In this document: positions 11,830 through 24,052 of the stretch, piece after piece | Numbering within the stretch: position 1 is the first letter of the stretch | Layout of the letters: the number at the start of each line of letters is the position of its first letter | Assembly: GCA_009823505.1 (NCBI GenBank) | Contig: VZQC01009975.1 | Span: 615,713 to 679,712 of the forward strand | Direction: 5' to 3' | Length of the DNA: 64,000 bases | DNA from: Rhizomys pruinosus | Lineage: Eukaryota; Chordata; Mammalia; Rodentia; Spalacidae | The notes under the pieces: generated by a model | The model's input: only the letters and a program-made list of their open reading frames with translations | Told to the model about the DNA's origin: nothing | The model's database searches: none | Translations under genes and position numbers: made by a program

Positions 11830-11946
11830 AAAAAATTTGTTTTGAGACTTTCATAGATGAATACTGTATTTCCATTATTTCTATCCCTTTTCTGACCCCT
11901 TCCATCTCTTCTAACTTCACAAGTTTATCTTGTCTTCTATTATCAT

Positions 11947-11988
<42 letters not shown>

Positions 11989-12560
11989 CCCTATGTATGT
12001 ATACAACCTTATGAGCTGTTTCAATGTTATTATTATGTAGCATGTTTAGGGCTGACTCCATGGGCTAATCTATCATCCCCATGGACTAATTTATCATCCC
12101 TCAAGAAAACTGCTGCTTCTACTCTCAGCTCTCAATGGTTGCCTGTAGCTTTTCATGTAGGGTTCAGGTTGTATGAAATTTCCCCCATTTATGTTGGCAT
12201 GTTGACTGGTGATATTGTTATTCAGGTCATGTTTAAGCATCTTTCATGTTGAGACTTCATGAGAACAGATTCCCCATCATGTGTAGTAGACTCTACTTAG
12301 CAGTAGACATCCTTGTCTTCTGGATCTGAGAGTCTTTCCACTCTGTCTTCCATGATGGTACACAAGCTTTAGGTGTAGAGGTTATAGTAGATGTACTTAG
12401 TGGGGCTGGGCACCCCACAGTCACCTATTCACTGTATTCTTAGCAGTTGTGAGTAATTTGAGTTTTAGAGACCATGTCCTTGCAGAGATGCTGCAGTTCT
12501 CATCTAAAAGTATCCCCAGAAAGCTCAGGCATTGCAGGCTTGAATGTCAACTGATGGCCT
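11830..12560 (-). mobile_element. L1 3' UTR fragment, old
   Basis: The left edge is a diverged 3' end. Antisense landmarks of the rodent L1 3' UTR follow, such as ATGTTGGCATGTTGACTGGT with TTATTCAGGTCATG, and AGCAGTAGACATCC. A (CA)n run interrupts it at about 11,950-11,985. A short duplicated phrase (CCATGGGCTAATCTATCATC / CCATGGACTAATTTATCATC) lies at about 12,059-12,100. Confidence 0.55.
11946..11985. repeat. (CA)n microsatellite
   Basis: CA run with minor interruptions at its left end. Confidence 0.95.
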
Positions 12561-14280
12561 CTGAGAGGTGAAGAGCTGATTGAACCATGAAGTCTATTCA
12601 TTACTGGATCCATGCGTTGATGAATTCATAGCTGAACAGGCTATTGGAGAATGACCTGGTTTCAAGAAGTATATCACTAGGGAGTTAGGAGGGTCTCAAT
12701 GTCCCTAATCTCTTCTCTGTCTTTCTGTTTTCTAGCTGCCACTAGATGAATGAATCTGATTCACTCCATGTGCCTGTAATGATGCTTCAGCCTTGCCTCA
12801 GGCCCACAGCAGTGAACCAGCCAGTTATGATGTACAACCTCAGAGACCACGAGAAAAAATGAATTTGCCTTCCTTTAAAGTTCTCATCTCAGTTTATGAC
12901 AGTGGGAGAAAGCTCAATAATAAAACAAGGCCTTGAACAAGAGCAGCCACCAGCTTACAGATACTAGAAGCCATATCACTGACCCGATGCCAGTCAGGAC
13001 CATCCTCAACCTACCTCAGCTAGGAGGTCAGTCTTCCTCAAGCCTACCCAGAAAAAAGGAGAATCCTTCAGGGAGAAAAGTGTATGTATAACAAAACTTT
13101 ACTATCGATTCCTCCCAAATAAATTAATGGATTAAAATATCAATAGGATCTGTTCATAAAAGTTTAGTTGTAGAAAAAATAAGCCCATTCTAAATCCTGT
13201 TTGGGAATGCAAAATGTCTGGAATATGAAAGTCTTGTGGTGTTAAGGAGCATTCTAATTGAATATTTAATAAATGTCAGTATCATTCATAATACATAAAT
13301 CTTATGCAATAATTAGAAATAAAATGGAAATTCCACTACCAGGTAAAGGCTAGCTATGAGTCACACACTGAATGCCAAACCTTTGAAAGATTTAGTAGCC
13401 ATTTTATTAAACACAGGAGTGATAAGAGTATCAGTATCCCCTATATACTATTCAGCAGACCCACACTGTTTCATGAAGCATTCCTTCCAACACAGATATG
13501 TGCAGTGTAAGTGGAACAGAAACAGCAAAAGAAGGAACTCAGATTCTTTGCTCTAGAAAGCCCAGTAGAATCTGTAAGCTGATTATCAGTACTAAAACAC
13601 TTCTGCTGCATGCTTACAAAGGAATCCACCCATACAACCAGCATATTCCTGTAAACTATGAATAATGATTATATTACATCATATAATGGTCATGCTGACA
13701 ATGCTGAGATCTCCTTCACAACAGCAGAACAAGTCAGGCTGATACAGTGTCAGGAAAATTAGAATAAATTATGTAGAATGCTCAGATCTCAGAGGATAAT
13801 GCAGAAAACCTTCTCTCTTGCTGGCTCATAACTGTCACTAAGTCTGCTGGTGCCTTCAGATAACTGTCACTGTAAGTCTGCTAGTGCCTTCGGATAACTT
13901 TCCTTCATGTCAGCACTCAGAACTCAGGCTGTAGACAGCATTCTCCTGAAGCCACCTTCTGTAACTCAAACACCCATCAGCTGCCATGAGATTGTGTCTG
14001 GGATCATGGGAAATGGGATGGTTATTTCTAAATCATGCTACCACTATTGTAATTAATGGTAGTATCAACAACAATTACAAATGGTTTGATATCACCATTG
14101 ATGAATAATCATCAGATCATGTTGCTGGTCAGAGAAGACAAGTATCCACACTTTAAAGAACATTATAACATCATCTTCCCAATGATGCATCAATCCAGTG
14201 ACCAACAGACATAACGTGGATCCAGTGAATAAGGAAGTGAATGTCCGTCTTATTTCTAATAGTAAATTTTATGCATTTTT
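12561..14280. other. Unique DNA, no gene seen
   Basis: AT-rich sequence without a recognised repeat, except a two-copy tandem duplication at 13,828-13,893. In it a unit of about 33 bp starting ATAACTGTCACT and ending GTGCCTTC is repeated. ORFs are short and featureless. Confidence 0.45.
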
Positions 14281-15145
14281 CACTTGCCTAAAACTGCACA
14301 TCTTTCTACGCTGTTTTCTTTACTTTTTAGAGGACTTTCATTGTGCAAAAGTCAAAGGTTACATTATGACGTTCCCACACAGGCACATGAAGTATGTCAA
14401 TTCACCACAGTTGCTCTTTCTTGACCCTCCTTCTTCTCATTCCAAGATCTTAGTGATTCCTTCTTTTAGATTTGTGTGTCATGTTTGCTTTTGTGAGCTA
14501 GTTTTACTTAACAGAAATATTTTCAGTTTCGTCCATTTTCTTGCAGATTACATAATTTCATTCTTCCTTCTGGCTGCAAACCAGTATGAAGTTTCCTCAA
14601 AAAAATTCATAAAGGGAACTGCCATATTACCACTTCTGGGTATATACCCCCTCAAATACAGCTGACCATAGAAAAACTCACACAGGCTGTACCAATAACA
14701 GCCAAATTATAAAATCTAGCTAGGCACTCCTCAATAGATGAATGCTAACTTTTAAAATTCTATTTGTGTTAGCATGTGCAAGACCTGTGCAAACTCCAGC
14801 AGGAATATATATTCCAGTATAGAAATATTCCAGTATAGAACTGTGAAAATGGGCAGTAGGCCCCAATCTTAGTTCAAGGACTATTGGCAGCTAATTACTG
14901 CTGTGTGAGGAATAGCTGATCTTCTTAAAGGCAGGGACTCTACATAGGCTGACTGGACCTTAGGGGATGAACTTGCACTGAGGGATGTCTGGGGATACCA
15001 GTTTGGCTCACTAAGCCTTAATATAAATGACAGAATGTATGAAATCTGGGGGGCACTATGGAGGGTGCCAGTGATGAAGGGAACATAAAATTGAGATGTT
15101 CTGTATGAAATACTCAAAAATTCAATAAAACTTACACACAAAAAT
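14281..15145. mobile_element. Two old L1 pieces in opposite orientation
   Basis: About 14,290-14,575 reads as an antisense L1 3' region (TCCATTTTCTTGCAGATTAC). About 14,578-15,145 reads as a + strand L1: ORF2 C-terminal phrase TTCCTCAAAAAAATTCATAA and CTGGGTATATACCC, then 3' UTR, then an end with ATTCAATAAAACTTACAC. The head-to-head join is at about 14,576. The minus piece is not upstream L1 sequence, so this looks like two insertions rather than one inverted copy. Confidence 0.5.
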
Positions 15146-17395
15146 CCTAACTACAACTAATAGTATATAGCTGAATAACTTTTAGGATACTTATGTTCAA
15201 AAGCATTTAAACATGTTTCTAAAACTAGCAACAATGTTAAGATTCTAGTATGAAACATACAATTTACATGATGTTGGAAATGAAAGTTTGCAATGATGAA
15301 GACACCTCGGGCACATGTACTCCTGTAGAATTTCCCAATGTGTGTTACTGCTGAGACAGCGATACAAGGGAGGTCATAGAAGCATAGAGATGCTCTGCTT
15401 CTTTAAAATGCATTTTAATATGTCTGACCCTAAAAGTGACTGACTGACAGGAATCACTACTGGGGCGTCCTAAGGACATCTAGGGGAATCCGAGAGCATC
15501 CCCATGCCATGTCCTGGGTGTCAGTGCGATTTTACCTGGAGCCTGCTTGATTCAAGCCTTTCCTTCGGTGATCAAGACCCTGGTGACACAGCTGAGGGAG
15601 ACCTTGAAGAGCAAGCTGCTGTGCTAACTGTACAAAGTTAGCTAGGTTAATTGTGTCAAATGTTGCAGAACAAACATCCTTGATTCCTATAGCTATTCTA
15701 CTTTCCTTAGAAATCAGTAGCCAGAAAATGCACATACACAAACACGCTAATGTGTGTAAATCTAGGACTATATAGTTCACTGTGTGGGTTAAAATATAAG
15801 GTCTGTATCATATATGCTTTTAGGGAGAGAAATGTTTCTATGAACACATATGTGGATTCATACCTCCATGTTCTCTATTTCTGTCTGTCTCTCATTGTCT
15901 ATCCACTTAGATACCTTACTGAAGATAAAATCCAATACGTCAGGTTGTACTAAAATCACAGCGTACATAACACTGTCTCCAGGAAAGCAAATACACACCA
16001 TCTTTCTAATGTATTATTTGAAAATGATAGAGGTTCAAGATCATTATTAACTTTAATTTAGTATTCCTGCTCCATACTATTATGATGAGGGATAATTAGA
16101 AGTCATGGCAAATATTTGTGTAAAACACTTTCATTACTTTACTATTAATAGATTAAAGATAGAAATAATTATATAGTGTTCATTAGGAAAAGGTTGGAAT
16201 AAATTATGCTGTAACAGAAATGAAAATGCCCCTGGATGACCTGATGGGAGATTTACATAAATGGAAAGACACATTTTGTTCCTGAAGATTAACATAAATG
16301 TGTCTATTATTTTGAATTATTCTATGCAATTAATAACCTCCCCAGCTCATAGTAGAATATCTTAGAACCTCATGGGGTACTCTGAAACTAGTGAAGAAAT
16401 GAATGTGTGAACTCTGGTATCAGTCAGATAGGTGAAGTTTCATTCTAGGAGCAAATGACAGCCACATGCTAGTACTTAGAGAACTGTGTGCATGGCTCCA
16501 CCAATTACTATTTACTTTTTGTCATTTTCATTTCATACCTAGCTTGGGGAGACTTTCTGTCTCTGGCACCCTGGTGGACAAAGATGGTAGGGAGAACATG
16601 GAGAAGGGTCCATCAGCTCAGGCAGAAAAGCCTGGAGGTACCAGTACAACTTTCACTTCATGTGATTGACCAGAAGAAACTGCAGTCTGTAAAGTCTACC
16701 AAAGACAGGCTGCTTGCTGCAGAAGTGTGTCTATAAGAACACAGCCAGAGCAGCTGAGCCATAGATATTCAACATATATGGATGTGTACAACTTAGTGAA
16801 GAATCGGGGTCCCACCCAGGTGGTTAATAAAGTCTATTACAGGCACAAGCTATGCCAGGACTTGGTAAAATCACAGCTGAAAATCCAGAGTCCTTCAGTG
16901 GAAAGCAAGGATCAGAACCCTTAGCTAGGGTGAACAGCTGGTCACGGGAATAGCCCTTGGTTCCCTACGTCTTGCTAAGCTTCTGGACTGGGATGGAAAG
17001 ACTGCTTCAGGTGCTAGAAAGGCCTCATTCTCACTGTTCTGATGTGAACACCTTCTCTCCGCACTAATGTCTTAAGCAAGTGGTTCCTAGGCTTCACCCT
17101 AATGTGCTTGGTCGAGATCTCTTCTCTGGCCAGGCTGTAAAATGGCCAGGTTTTGGCAGTTGGTTTTCTTTTGTTCTTGAGTCTCTGCATGTGAATAATG
17201 ACTAAAGTACCTGAGTATGAGTCATTCATGAAGGAAAGTGCTCCACTTAGCTCACAGTTCTGGAGGCGCAGAGCTGGCTGCTCCCTCTTAGCTCTCCTGC
17301 GAGCCCCTGGATTGGTCACAGCATAGCAGTTGGCAGTGCAGGCTCAGTGAGAGGAGCAGATGTGGTGAGGCAGAAACCAGAGAATAGGAAGAGTC
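15146..17395. other. Unique DNA, no gene seen
   Basis: No recognised repeat or coding signature. ORFs at 16,466-16,924 and 17,014-17,319 are accidental-looking, with no domain and no codon continuity. Confidence 0.4.
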
Positions 17396-17647
17396 AAGTC
17401 TTGGTTTCTTTGTGAAAATATTTAATTTATTATTTTATGTTTATGAGTATATTGCCTTCATGTACATAAGTGAACCTGTGTGGTAACATGCCTGTGGAGG
17501 ATGGAAGAGGGCATCAGATCCCCTGGAACTGGAGCTATGGATAGTTGTTGGCTGCCATGTGGGTGCTGGGATTCGAATCTGGGTCTTCTGCAAAAATAGC
17601 CAGTGCTCTTAACCTCTGAGCCTTCTCTCCAGCCCCAAGTCTTGGTT
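17396..17647 (-). mobile_element. B2/B3-type SINE, diverged, with target-site duplication
   Basis: The SINE body is 17,407-17,636. On the minus strand it starts GGGGCTGGAGAGAAGGCTCA and ends in an A/T-rich tail. The exact duplication AAGTCTTGGTT flanks it at 17,396-17,406 and 17,637-17,647. Confidence 0.9.
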
Positions 17648-19230
17648 ACTTACAACTACCTTTTTGTGAGAACTAACCAGGGTCCATAAGAAACACATCA
17701 GTGCCTTCTGAGAACAGTGACCCCAATGACCTGACCTCCTCTCACGAGGCTCCACCTCCTAATGTGCCACAGAGGACCTAGTGTAGTTCCACAGAGGACC
17801 TAGGGCTATCCTGTGCATAGTTCCACAGAGGACCCAGGACTATCCTGTGTACCTTGAAGGAACACACACTATGTAAAATACAGGAAACAGTCATCACATA
17901 AAATCAAGATAATCATCAAAAATCAAGATAACTTCATGCTAATCAATGCTGAAAACTGAAACGTGCTTCCTGCAGGTGAACACTGTGCAGTTTGATAACT
18001 GTTCCTCAGCCTGAAGGGGAATGAAGCAGTTGTCTCAATATACAGGAAGGGGCAGCAATATCAAACTTGGCGAATGAATGATTAAGGCTTTGTTATTGTA
18101 GTTAGTTTAAAGGGAAACTGACTTTTGGAATAAGAATTAATACTCATTAGTAAGATTTTAGATTTTTTTAACTATGACATAAATAACAATGGTTAACAGT
18201 CCTGTGAAGCCAATGCTTTATTATGTCAGCTTTACTGAGAAAAAAGGAGAAGACTGTGTGTTAAATTCCTTACCTCTGGTTACTTTCCCAGTGGATGGAT
18301 ACGGATTCCATCCACCACCTGCATTCTTTCTCACTGTCATTACCAAATTCTACTAACAATGCTTTATAACAACATAAATTCTCATATTATTCTCATATGG
18401 CTATATACAGAACTGTCAAAGTATTACCTGTCACTAAAGGTATTCAGGATAATTTATTTGATTTTATATAATTTAGCATTATTTATGGAAAGAAGTAATT
18501 TGTTTCATGTTTCATCAAAATTTTTTTTGGTTTTTCAGACGTGTTCACTAAGATGTCACAATATTACCTGTTTTGGGTAAGATTTCATTCTCAAAACCTC
18601 CCCCAAGCAAAGAAAAAGGCCACGTACCATGGAAGTTCTGGGTAGAAAATATTATCTACCTGTGCTTCCTAAGTAGTGTTCTGTGACCTGTCATAGCAGT
18701 GATATTTTGGGGTAACATCTGTGCAGGGAGCATATGCTCTCCTGCAGGTAAAGAAGTATATCTTTATGTCAGTCAGTGAGCAAATTATATAACAAGGAAC
18801 TTAAAGAATGACCGTTTCCAGTCAGTATCTGTATCGAACAAGGAAGTTAATGACATCTAAAACCAAACCTTCAAACTGTCCTCATATCTTAACATACTTT
18901 TCAAAATGGAATGCTCTTACACATAAGGACTAATTGGGAAGATGATATGTGGATATCACACAATTGCCCCATGACTGTCCTTTTATGTCATTGTGATATA
19001 GGTATTATAATTCATGAATTAAGATTGGCATCTGGTTGAAATTTTGTTTTGTTCCAGTCACTTTAGTTTTTATCTAACATCTTTTACTGCTAGGCTTCCA
19101 TTCAGGATCCGTGTTCACTTAGCAGTCAAGCCTTTCACATTTCAGTCGGCCTTGACAATTCCTTAAACTTTCCTTGGATTGATGACATTGATGACTTTGA
19201 ATAGTTCTGAGTTTGCAGAATGTTCCCTAC
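17648..19230. other. Unique DNA with a small imperfect tandem repeat
   Basis: CCACAGAGGACC recurs three times between 17,767 and 17,836, spaced by 25-40 bases. Otherwise I see nothing in it. Confidence 0.45.
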
Positions 19231-19644
19231 TATTCTGGTTTCCTTTCAGTTACTGTGAGAAAAAACTCTGACCAATACCAACTTGTGGAGGAAAGGGTTT
19301 ATTTTTTAATTGTCTTACATCTCCTGGGTCACAGTGCCTCACTAAGGGAACCCAAGGTAGGAACTCAGGGCAGCAACTGGAGGCAGGAGCTGAAGCACAG
19401 GCCAAGGAGGAGTGCTGCTTACTGGCTTGCTACCCTGACCCATGCTCAGCCTCTTTCTTATACAATACACAACAACCTGCCCAGGGGTGGCACCACCCAC
19501 AGTGGGCTGGGCCCTTCCACATCACCCAGCAATCAAGAAAATACCCCACAGATATGGCCACAGGCCAGTCTAATGGAAGCAATTCCCCAACTGAGGCTCC
19601 CTCAACCCAAGTGTGTCAAGTTGACATTAAAGCTACACAGCACA
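19231..19644 (-). mobile_element. MaLR-type solo LTR, same family as 26,170-26,578
   Basis: On the minus strand the order is TGTGCTGTGTAGC, GTGTCAACTTGAC-like, GCCTGTGGCCATATC, GGGCTGGGCCC-like, TATAAGAAAG, CTCCTGCCTCCAG, AATAAACCC. It carries U3, a TATA box and a polyadenylation signal in the expected order. No clean 5-bp duplication is visible. The reading of 147 codons on the + strand here is a by-product of the LTR. Confidence 0.8.
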
Positions 19645-20589
19645 ATGTACTTCTGATTAGACTAGGATCATAGGTTTCAGGCTACTCTTGAACGACACAG
19701 GCATCAGAGGCCTCTGAAGTCACTAGTATCACAAGCAAGTGCCACACTCCTCCCTGGGTGCTTAGAAGGGATGGCTCAGAAATAAATTACCATTTGTTAT
19801 ATCATATCTTGGGTACATACTCAACAGATAGAATCATTGTTTATTTTTAACTTTGATAATCTGGATGGGGATTTTTGGCCTATTTCTTCACTGATAAGTT
19901 ATCCCATTCCCCTTTTAGTATACTGTTTAGTATCCTATGTGCAGTTGTCAGGGAATGAAATTCTTAAAAACCTGCTTAACACATGAATTAGGAGGAAAAG
20001 CTGTTGTATATTCCCACTGTGAAATATCTGAGACAGCATGCAGCAGTTATAAGGAATGACCTGTTGTACAGATTGAAAATCAAGAACAGAACTATGTCAT
20101 AGAGCTACTGTAAGAATCAAAATATAGTATAAATGAAACTCTTGGCATAACACTGTAAGAATTGAATGCATATAATCTAAATTGTTATTTTTATGTATAA
20201 AATAAATATCATAAAAAGAATAAATACTAAAATATGTGGAATGAAAGAACTATGTTCTCTGATGTAAGAGTGTGTGTATATGTGTGCATGTGTGTGTTTG
20301 TTCCTAATTGAATTTGTATGTGTAAAACTAAAATTCAGATAAAGTACAGTGTTTGGGTATGGAATGGTGGGGAGAAAGAACAGAAGGGTTACAAACATCA
20401 CAAGACCTCTGGTAAATTAAAGGATATATTGATCATTATGACTTTGGTGATGGCTGTATGTTTATGGATACCTTTTACAGTTTTTGTGTGCATGGATCAA
20501 AAGTATCAACATGAAACCAGAAACTCTGAAAATGATAGAAGAAAAATGTTGGTAGTAACCTACAAAATAAAGGAGCATGAAAAGACTTT
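19645..20589. other. Unique DNA, no gene seen
   Basis: AT-rich sequence with a GTGTGTATGTGTGCATGTG stretch near 20,270. The last part (from about 20,500) may already be worn L1 ORF2. Confidence 0.4.
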
Positions 20590-22042
20590 CTAAATCAGAC
20601 AGTAGCTGCATTGGAAACAAGGTCAACTATAGACAAGTGGGACCTAATTAATCTCAAAAGCTTCTGTTCAGCACAAGAAACAATCAAAGAAGTGAATAGA
20701 AAACCCAAGTGAAGAGAAAACCCACAGAGTGGGAGGAAACCTCCACCAATGATACATCTGACAGAGGCTTAACATCAAGAATATATAAATTACTCAAAAT
20801 ACAAAGGAGCAAGAAAACAAATGACTCAATCAAAAGATGGAGTAAAGGGCTAAACAGAGACTTCACAAGTGAAGAAGTGAAGATTGCTGGGAAACATTTT
20901 AGAAAGCGTGCAAGGTTGCTAATAATTGAGTAGATGCAAATTAAAACCAACTTGAGATTTCGTCTTACCCCAGTAAGACTGGCTAAGATTAGGAAAACAA
21001 ATGACACCAAATGTTAGAGAGGTTGTGGGGAAAGGGGAACACTCATTCACTCCTGGTGGGAATGCAAACTCGTGCAACCCCTATGGAAAGTGGTATGGAA
21101 AATATTTAAAACCTCAAATTAAACCAAATACCTGAACTAGTCATATCACTCCTGGGTATATACCCACAAGACTCAACCTGTCCCAGAGAAACATGCCAAA
21201 CCATGTTTGTTGTAGCTCTCTTCACATTAGCGAAGAGCTGGAAGCAGCTCAAGTATCGCTCAACTGATGAGTGGATAGAGAAAATGTGGTACATCTACAG
21301 AATGGAGTTCTATGCAGCAGTAAAAGAAGACATCATGAAATTTGCAGGTAAATGGCTAAGTGAAGTAACACAGTCCCAGAAAAACAAACGATGAATACTA
21401 TCTCTCATTTGTGGATGCTAGCACTAAATTCCTAGTTGTAAGGCAAACTGAGCAACATTAAGGTTATATTTCTTTTTATCTGAAAGTAACTGTACTGCTA
21501 AAATGTGAATTCCTTAATGGGCTTTAGAATTAACCTACCACTTATTTTCAGACTTTCTAATTTTGACATATGGGTGGAGGCTATGTATGCATATTTTAGA
21601 GTAATATAAAATTAAAGGAAAAATGTGAGTTCCTAAACATGTTTTGGAATTAAATTATAGTTTATTTTCAGACATTATAACTGTGGTATAAATATGCATA
21701 TATAATATGCCTATAAATATGCATATATAATATGCCTATGTATGCATATATAATATACCTATGCATATATATAGGCATATTTTGGATCAATAAAAATTGG
21801 AGGGAACAACAACAACAAAAGGACGGGCCAAAAAACTGAATGAAACAGTAAACTTCTGCCCAAAAGAGTAAACCTCTGCATAGAAAAATTTTAAAAAGAC
21901 TGAGAAAAGGATGCAAGACATTTATGGCAGAATACATTACTCAGGTGGGGTGGGGGACATGGAAGGGGGAATGAGTCTAAATTGGATTGAGAAATGTTGG
22001 ATGAAATGCACAAAAGTTGAATAAAAATATTAAAAAGTTGTA
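20590..22042 (+). mobile_element. 5'-truncated L1 (ORF2 end and 3' UTR)
   Basis: The + strand reads the L1 ORF2 C-terminal region with frameshifts: TGGGACCTAATTAATCTCAA, AGAGGCTTAACATCAAGAAT, GGTGGGAATGCAAACT, CTGGGTATATACCCACAAG. A 3' UTR follows from about 21,420, ending in AAAAATATTAAAAAG. Reading frames at 20,709-20,933 and 21,203-21,394 are pieces of ORF2. An AT-rich minisatellite has grown inside the 3' UTR. The younger L1 is inserted right at the tail. Confidence 0.85.
21692..21782. repeat. AT-rich minisatellite in an L1 3' UTR
   Basis: About 3.5 copies of a 23-25-bp unit (ATGCATATATAATATGCCTA...), partly self-complementary. Confidence 0.85.
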
Positions 22043-24052
22043 CCTCAATGAAGCTTTTTTTTCTTATATATATTTTTGTACAAGATTATCAAATCTAGAC
22101 CCGTGTCTCCCACTCTATCCCCCCACCCCACCAGAGCTCATGTATTCTGCCAAACATGATTTTCATCTCTTTTTCAGTCTTTCTCAAAATTCTCCATGTG
22201 GAAGTTGACCATTTTGAGCAGAAATTCACTGTTTCAGTCAGTTCTTTGATGCAGTCCTTTCTGTTGTTGTTGTTGTTGTTGTTGTTGATTCCAATATGCA
22301 TCACTCCCAACTACTTGGACAAAAGCTCAAGGGGCCATGCACAAGAAACACTTACGACTAGGTAATTGGCACTAGCATCCACAGATGAGGGATACCATTG
22401 GTCTTTTGTTTTTCTGGGACTGTGCTACTTCACTCAGCATGATGTCTTCTACCTCCAGCCATTTTTCTGCAAAGCTCATGATGTCATCTTTCTTTACTGC
22501 TGCATAGAAATACATTGTGTAGATGTATCACATTTTCTCTATCTACTCGTCAGTTGAGGGGCATTTGGGTTGGTTCCAGCTCCTTGATATTGTGAAGAGA
22601 GCTGAAATAAACATGACCATGCATGTACCTCTGCAGTGGGGTGAATCTGGTGGGTACATGCCCAGGAGTGGTATGGCTGGGTTGGGTGGCAAGTTCATTC
22701 CAAGCCTTCCAACGGTTCTCCACACTGCTTTCCAGAGTGGCTGTATGAGATTACATTCCCACGAACAGTGGATGAGTGTTCCTCTTTCCCCACAACCTCT
22801 CCAGCACTTGGTATCATTTGTTTTCTTGATCCTAGCCAGCCTTATTGGAGTAAGATGATATCTTAAAGTGGTTTTGATTTTCCTCTCTCCTTCCACTATT
22901 TTGCATTTCCTTAATGACTAGTGATGTTGAACACTTCTTAGGATGTTTCTCAGCCATCTCTAATTCCTCACTTGTGAAGTCTCTGTTCAGCTCTTTGCTC
23001 CATCTGTTGAGTGGGTCATTTGCTTTCTTTCTTCTTTGTTTTTTGAGTAGTTTATATATTCTGGAAATCAATGCTTTGTCAGATGTTTCTGTGGTGAAGG
23101 TTTTCTCCCACTCTGTGGGATTTCTCTTCACTTCCTTGATTGTTTCTTTTGATGGACAGAAGCTTTTGAGTTTAATGAGATCCCATTTGTCAATTGTTGA
23201 CCTAAATTCTTGTGCAGCTGCTGTCTGATTTAGGAAGTCTTTGCCTACACCTATGTCTTGTAGTCTGCTGCCAACTTTTTCTTCTATCGCTTCAGAGTTT
23301 GGGGTTTCACCTTGAGGTCTTTAATCTGTCTGGAGTTGATGTTTGTACAGGGTGAGAGGTAGTGGTTTAATTTCATTCTTCTGCAAGTAGTGATCCAGTT
23401 TTGCCAATACCACTTGCTGATGATGCTGTCTTTTCTCCATTGTGTCTTCTTGGCCCCTTTGTCAAATATGAGATGGCTGAAATTGTATGTGCTCAAGTTT
23501 GGATCTTCAGTTTTGTTCCATTGGTCAACAGGTCTGTTTTTGTGCCAGTACCAGGCTGTTTTTATGACTATAGCCCTGTAGTATAGTTTGAAGTCTGGTA
23601 TAGAGATCCCCCCTGTGTAGCTCTTTTCACTCAGGGTTGTTTTGGCTATTCGGGGTCTTTTGTTTTTCCAAATGAATTTAAGAACTTTTGTTTCCAAGCC
23701 TGTGAAGAAACTCTTGGGGATTTTAACTGGGATTGCATTAAATCTATACAAGGGTTTGAGTAGAATGGACATTTTTACTCTATTATTTTCCCATCCATGA
23801 GCATGGGAGGTTTTTCCATCTTCTGATATCTTCATTTCTTTCTTAAAGGGTTTAAAATTTATTTGTAGAGATCTTTGGTGTCTTTGGTTAGGTTTGATCC
23901 TAGATATTTTGTTTTTGAGGCTATTGTGAGTGGGAAGGTCTCCTTGAATTCCTTCTCCAGTTGCTCGTTGTTGGTGTAAAGAAAGGCTACTGATTTTTTA
24001 GGTTAATTTTGTATCCTGCCACTTTGCTGAAGCTTGTTAATCAATTAATGAG

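Noticed and set aside
14198..14665. A 155-codon + strand ORF
   Set aside because: It crosses a head-to-head junction of two old L1 fragments and has no domain; an accidental open frame.
14281..15145. A twin-priming L1 inversion
   Set aside because: The antisense piece corresponds to sequence downstream of the sense piece in L1, not upstream, so two separate insertions fit better.
19213..19656. A 147-codon + strand ORF
   Set aside because: It coincides with an antisense MaLR-type LTR; the same false frame recurs in other copies of that LTR (24,041-24,253; 26,165-26,410).
23284..23835. A 183-codon minus-strand ORF as a possible host gene
   Set aside because: It is the C-terminal half of L1 ORF2 (KVLKFIWKNKRPRIAKTTL and following), inside the mapped L1.
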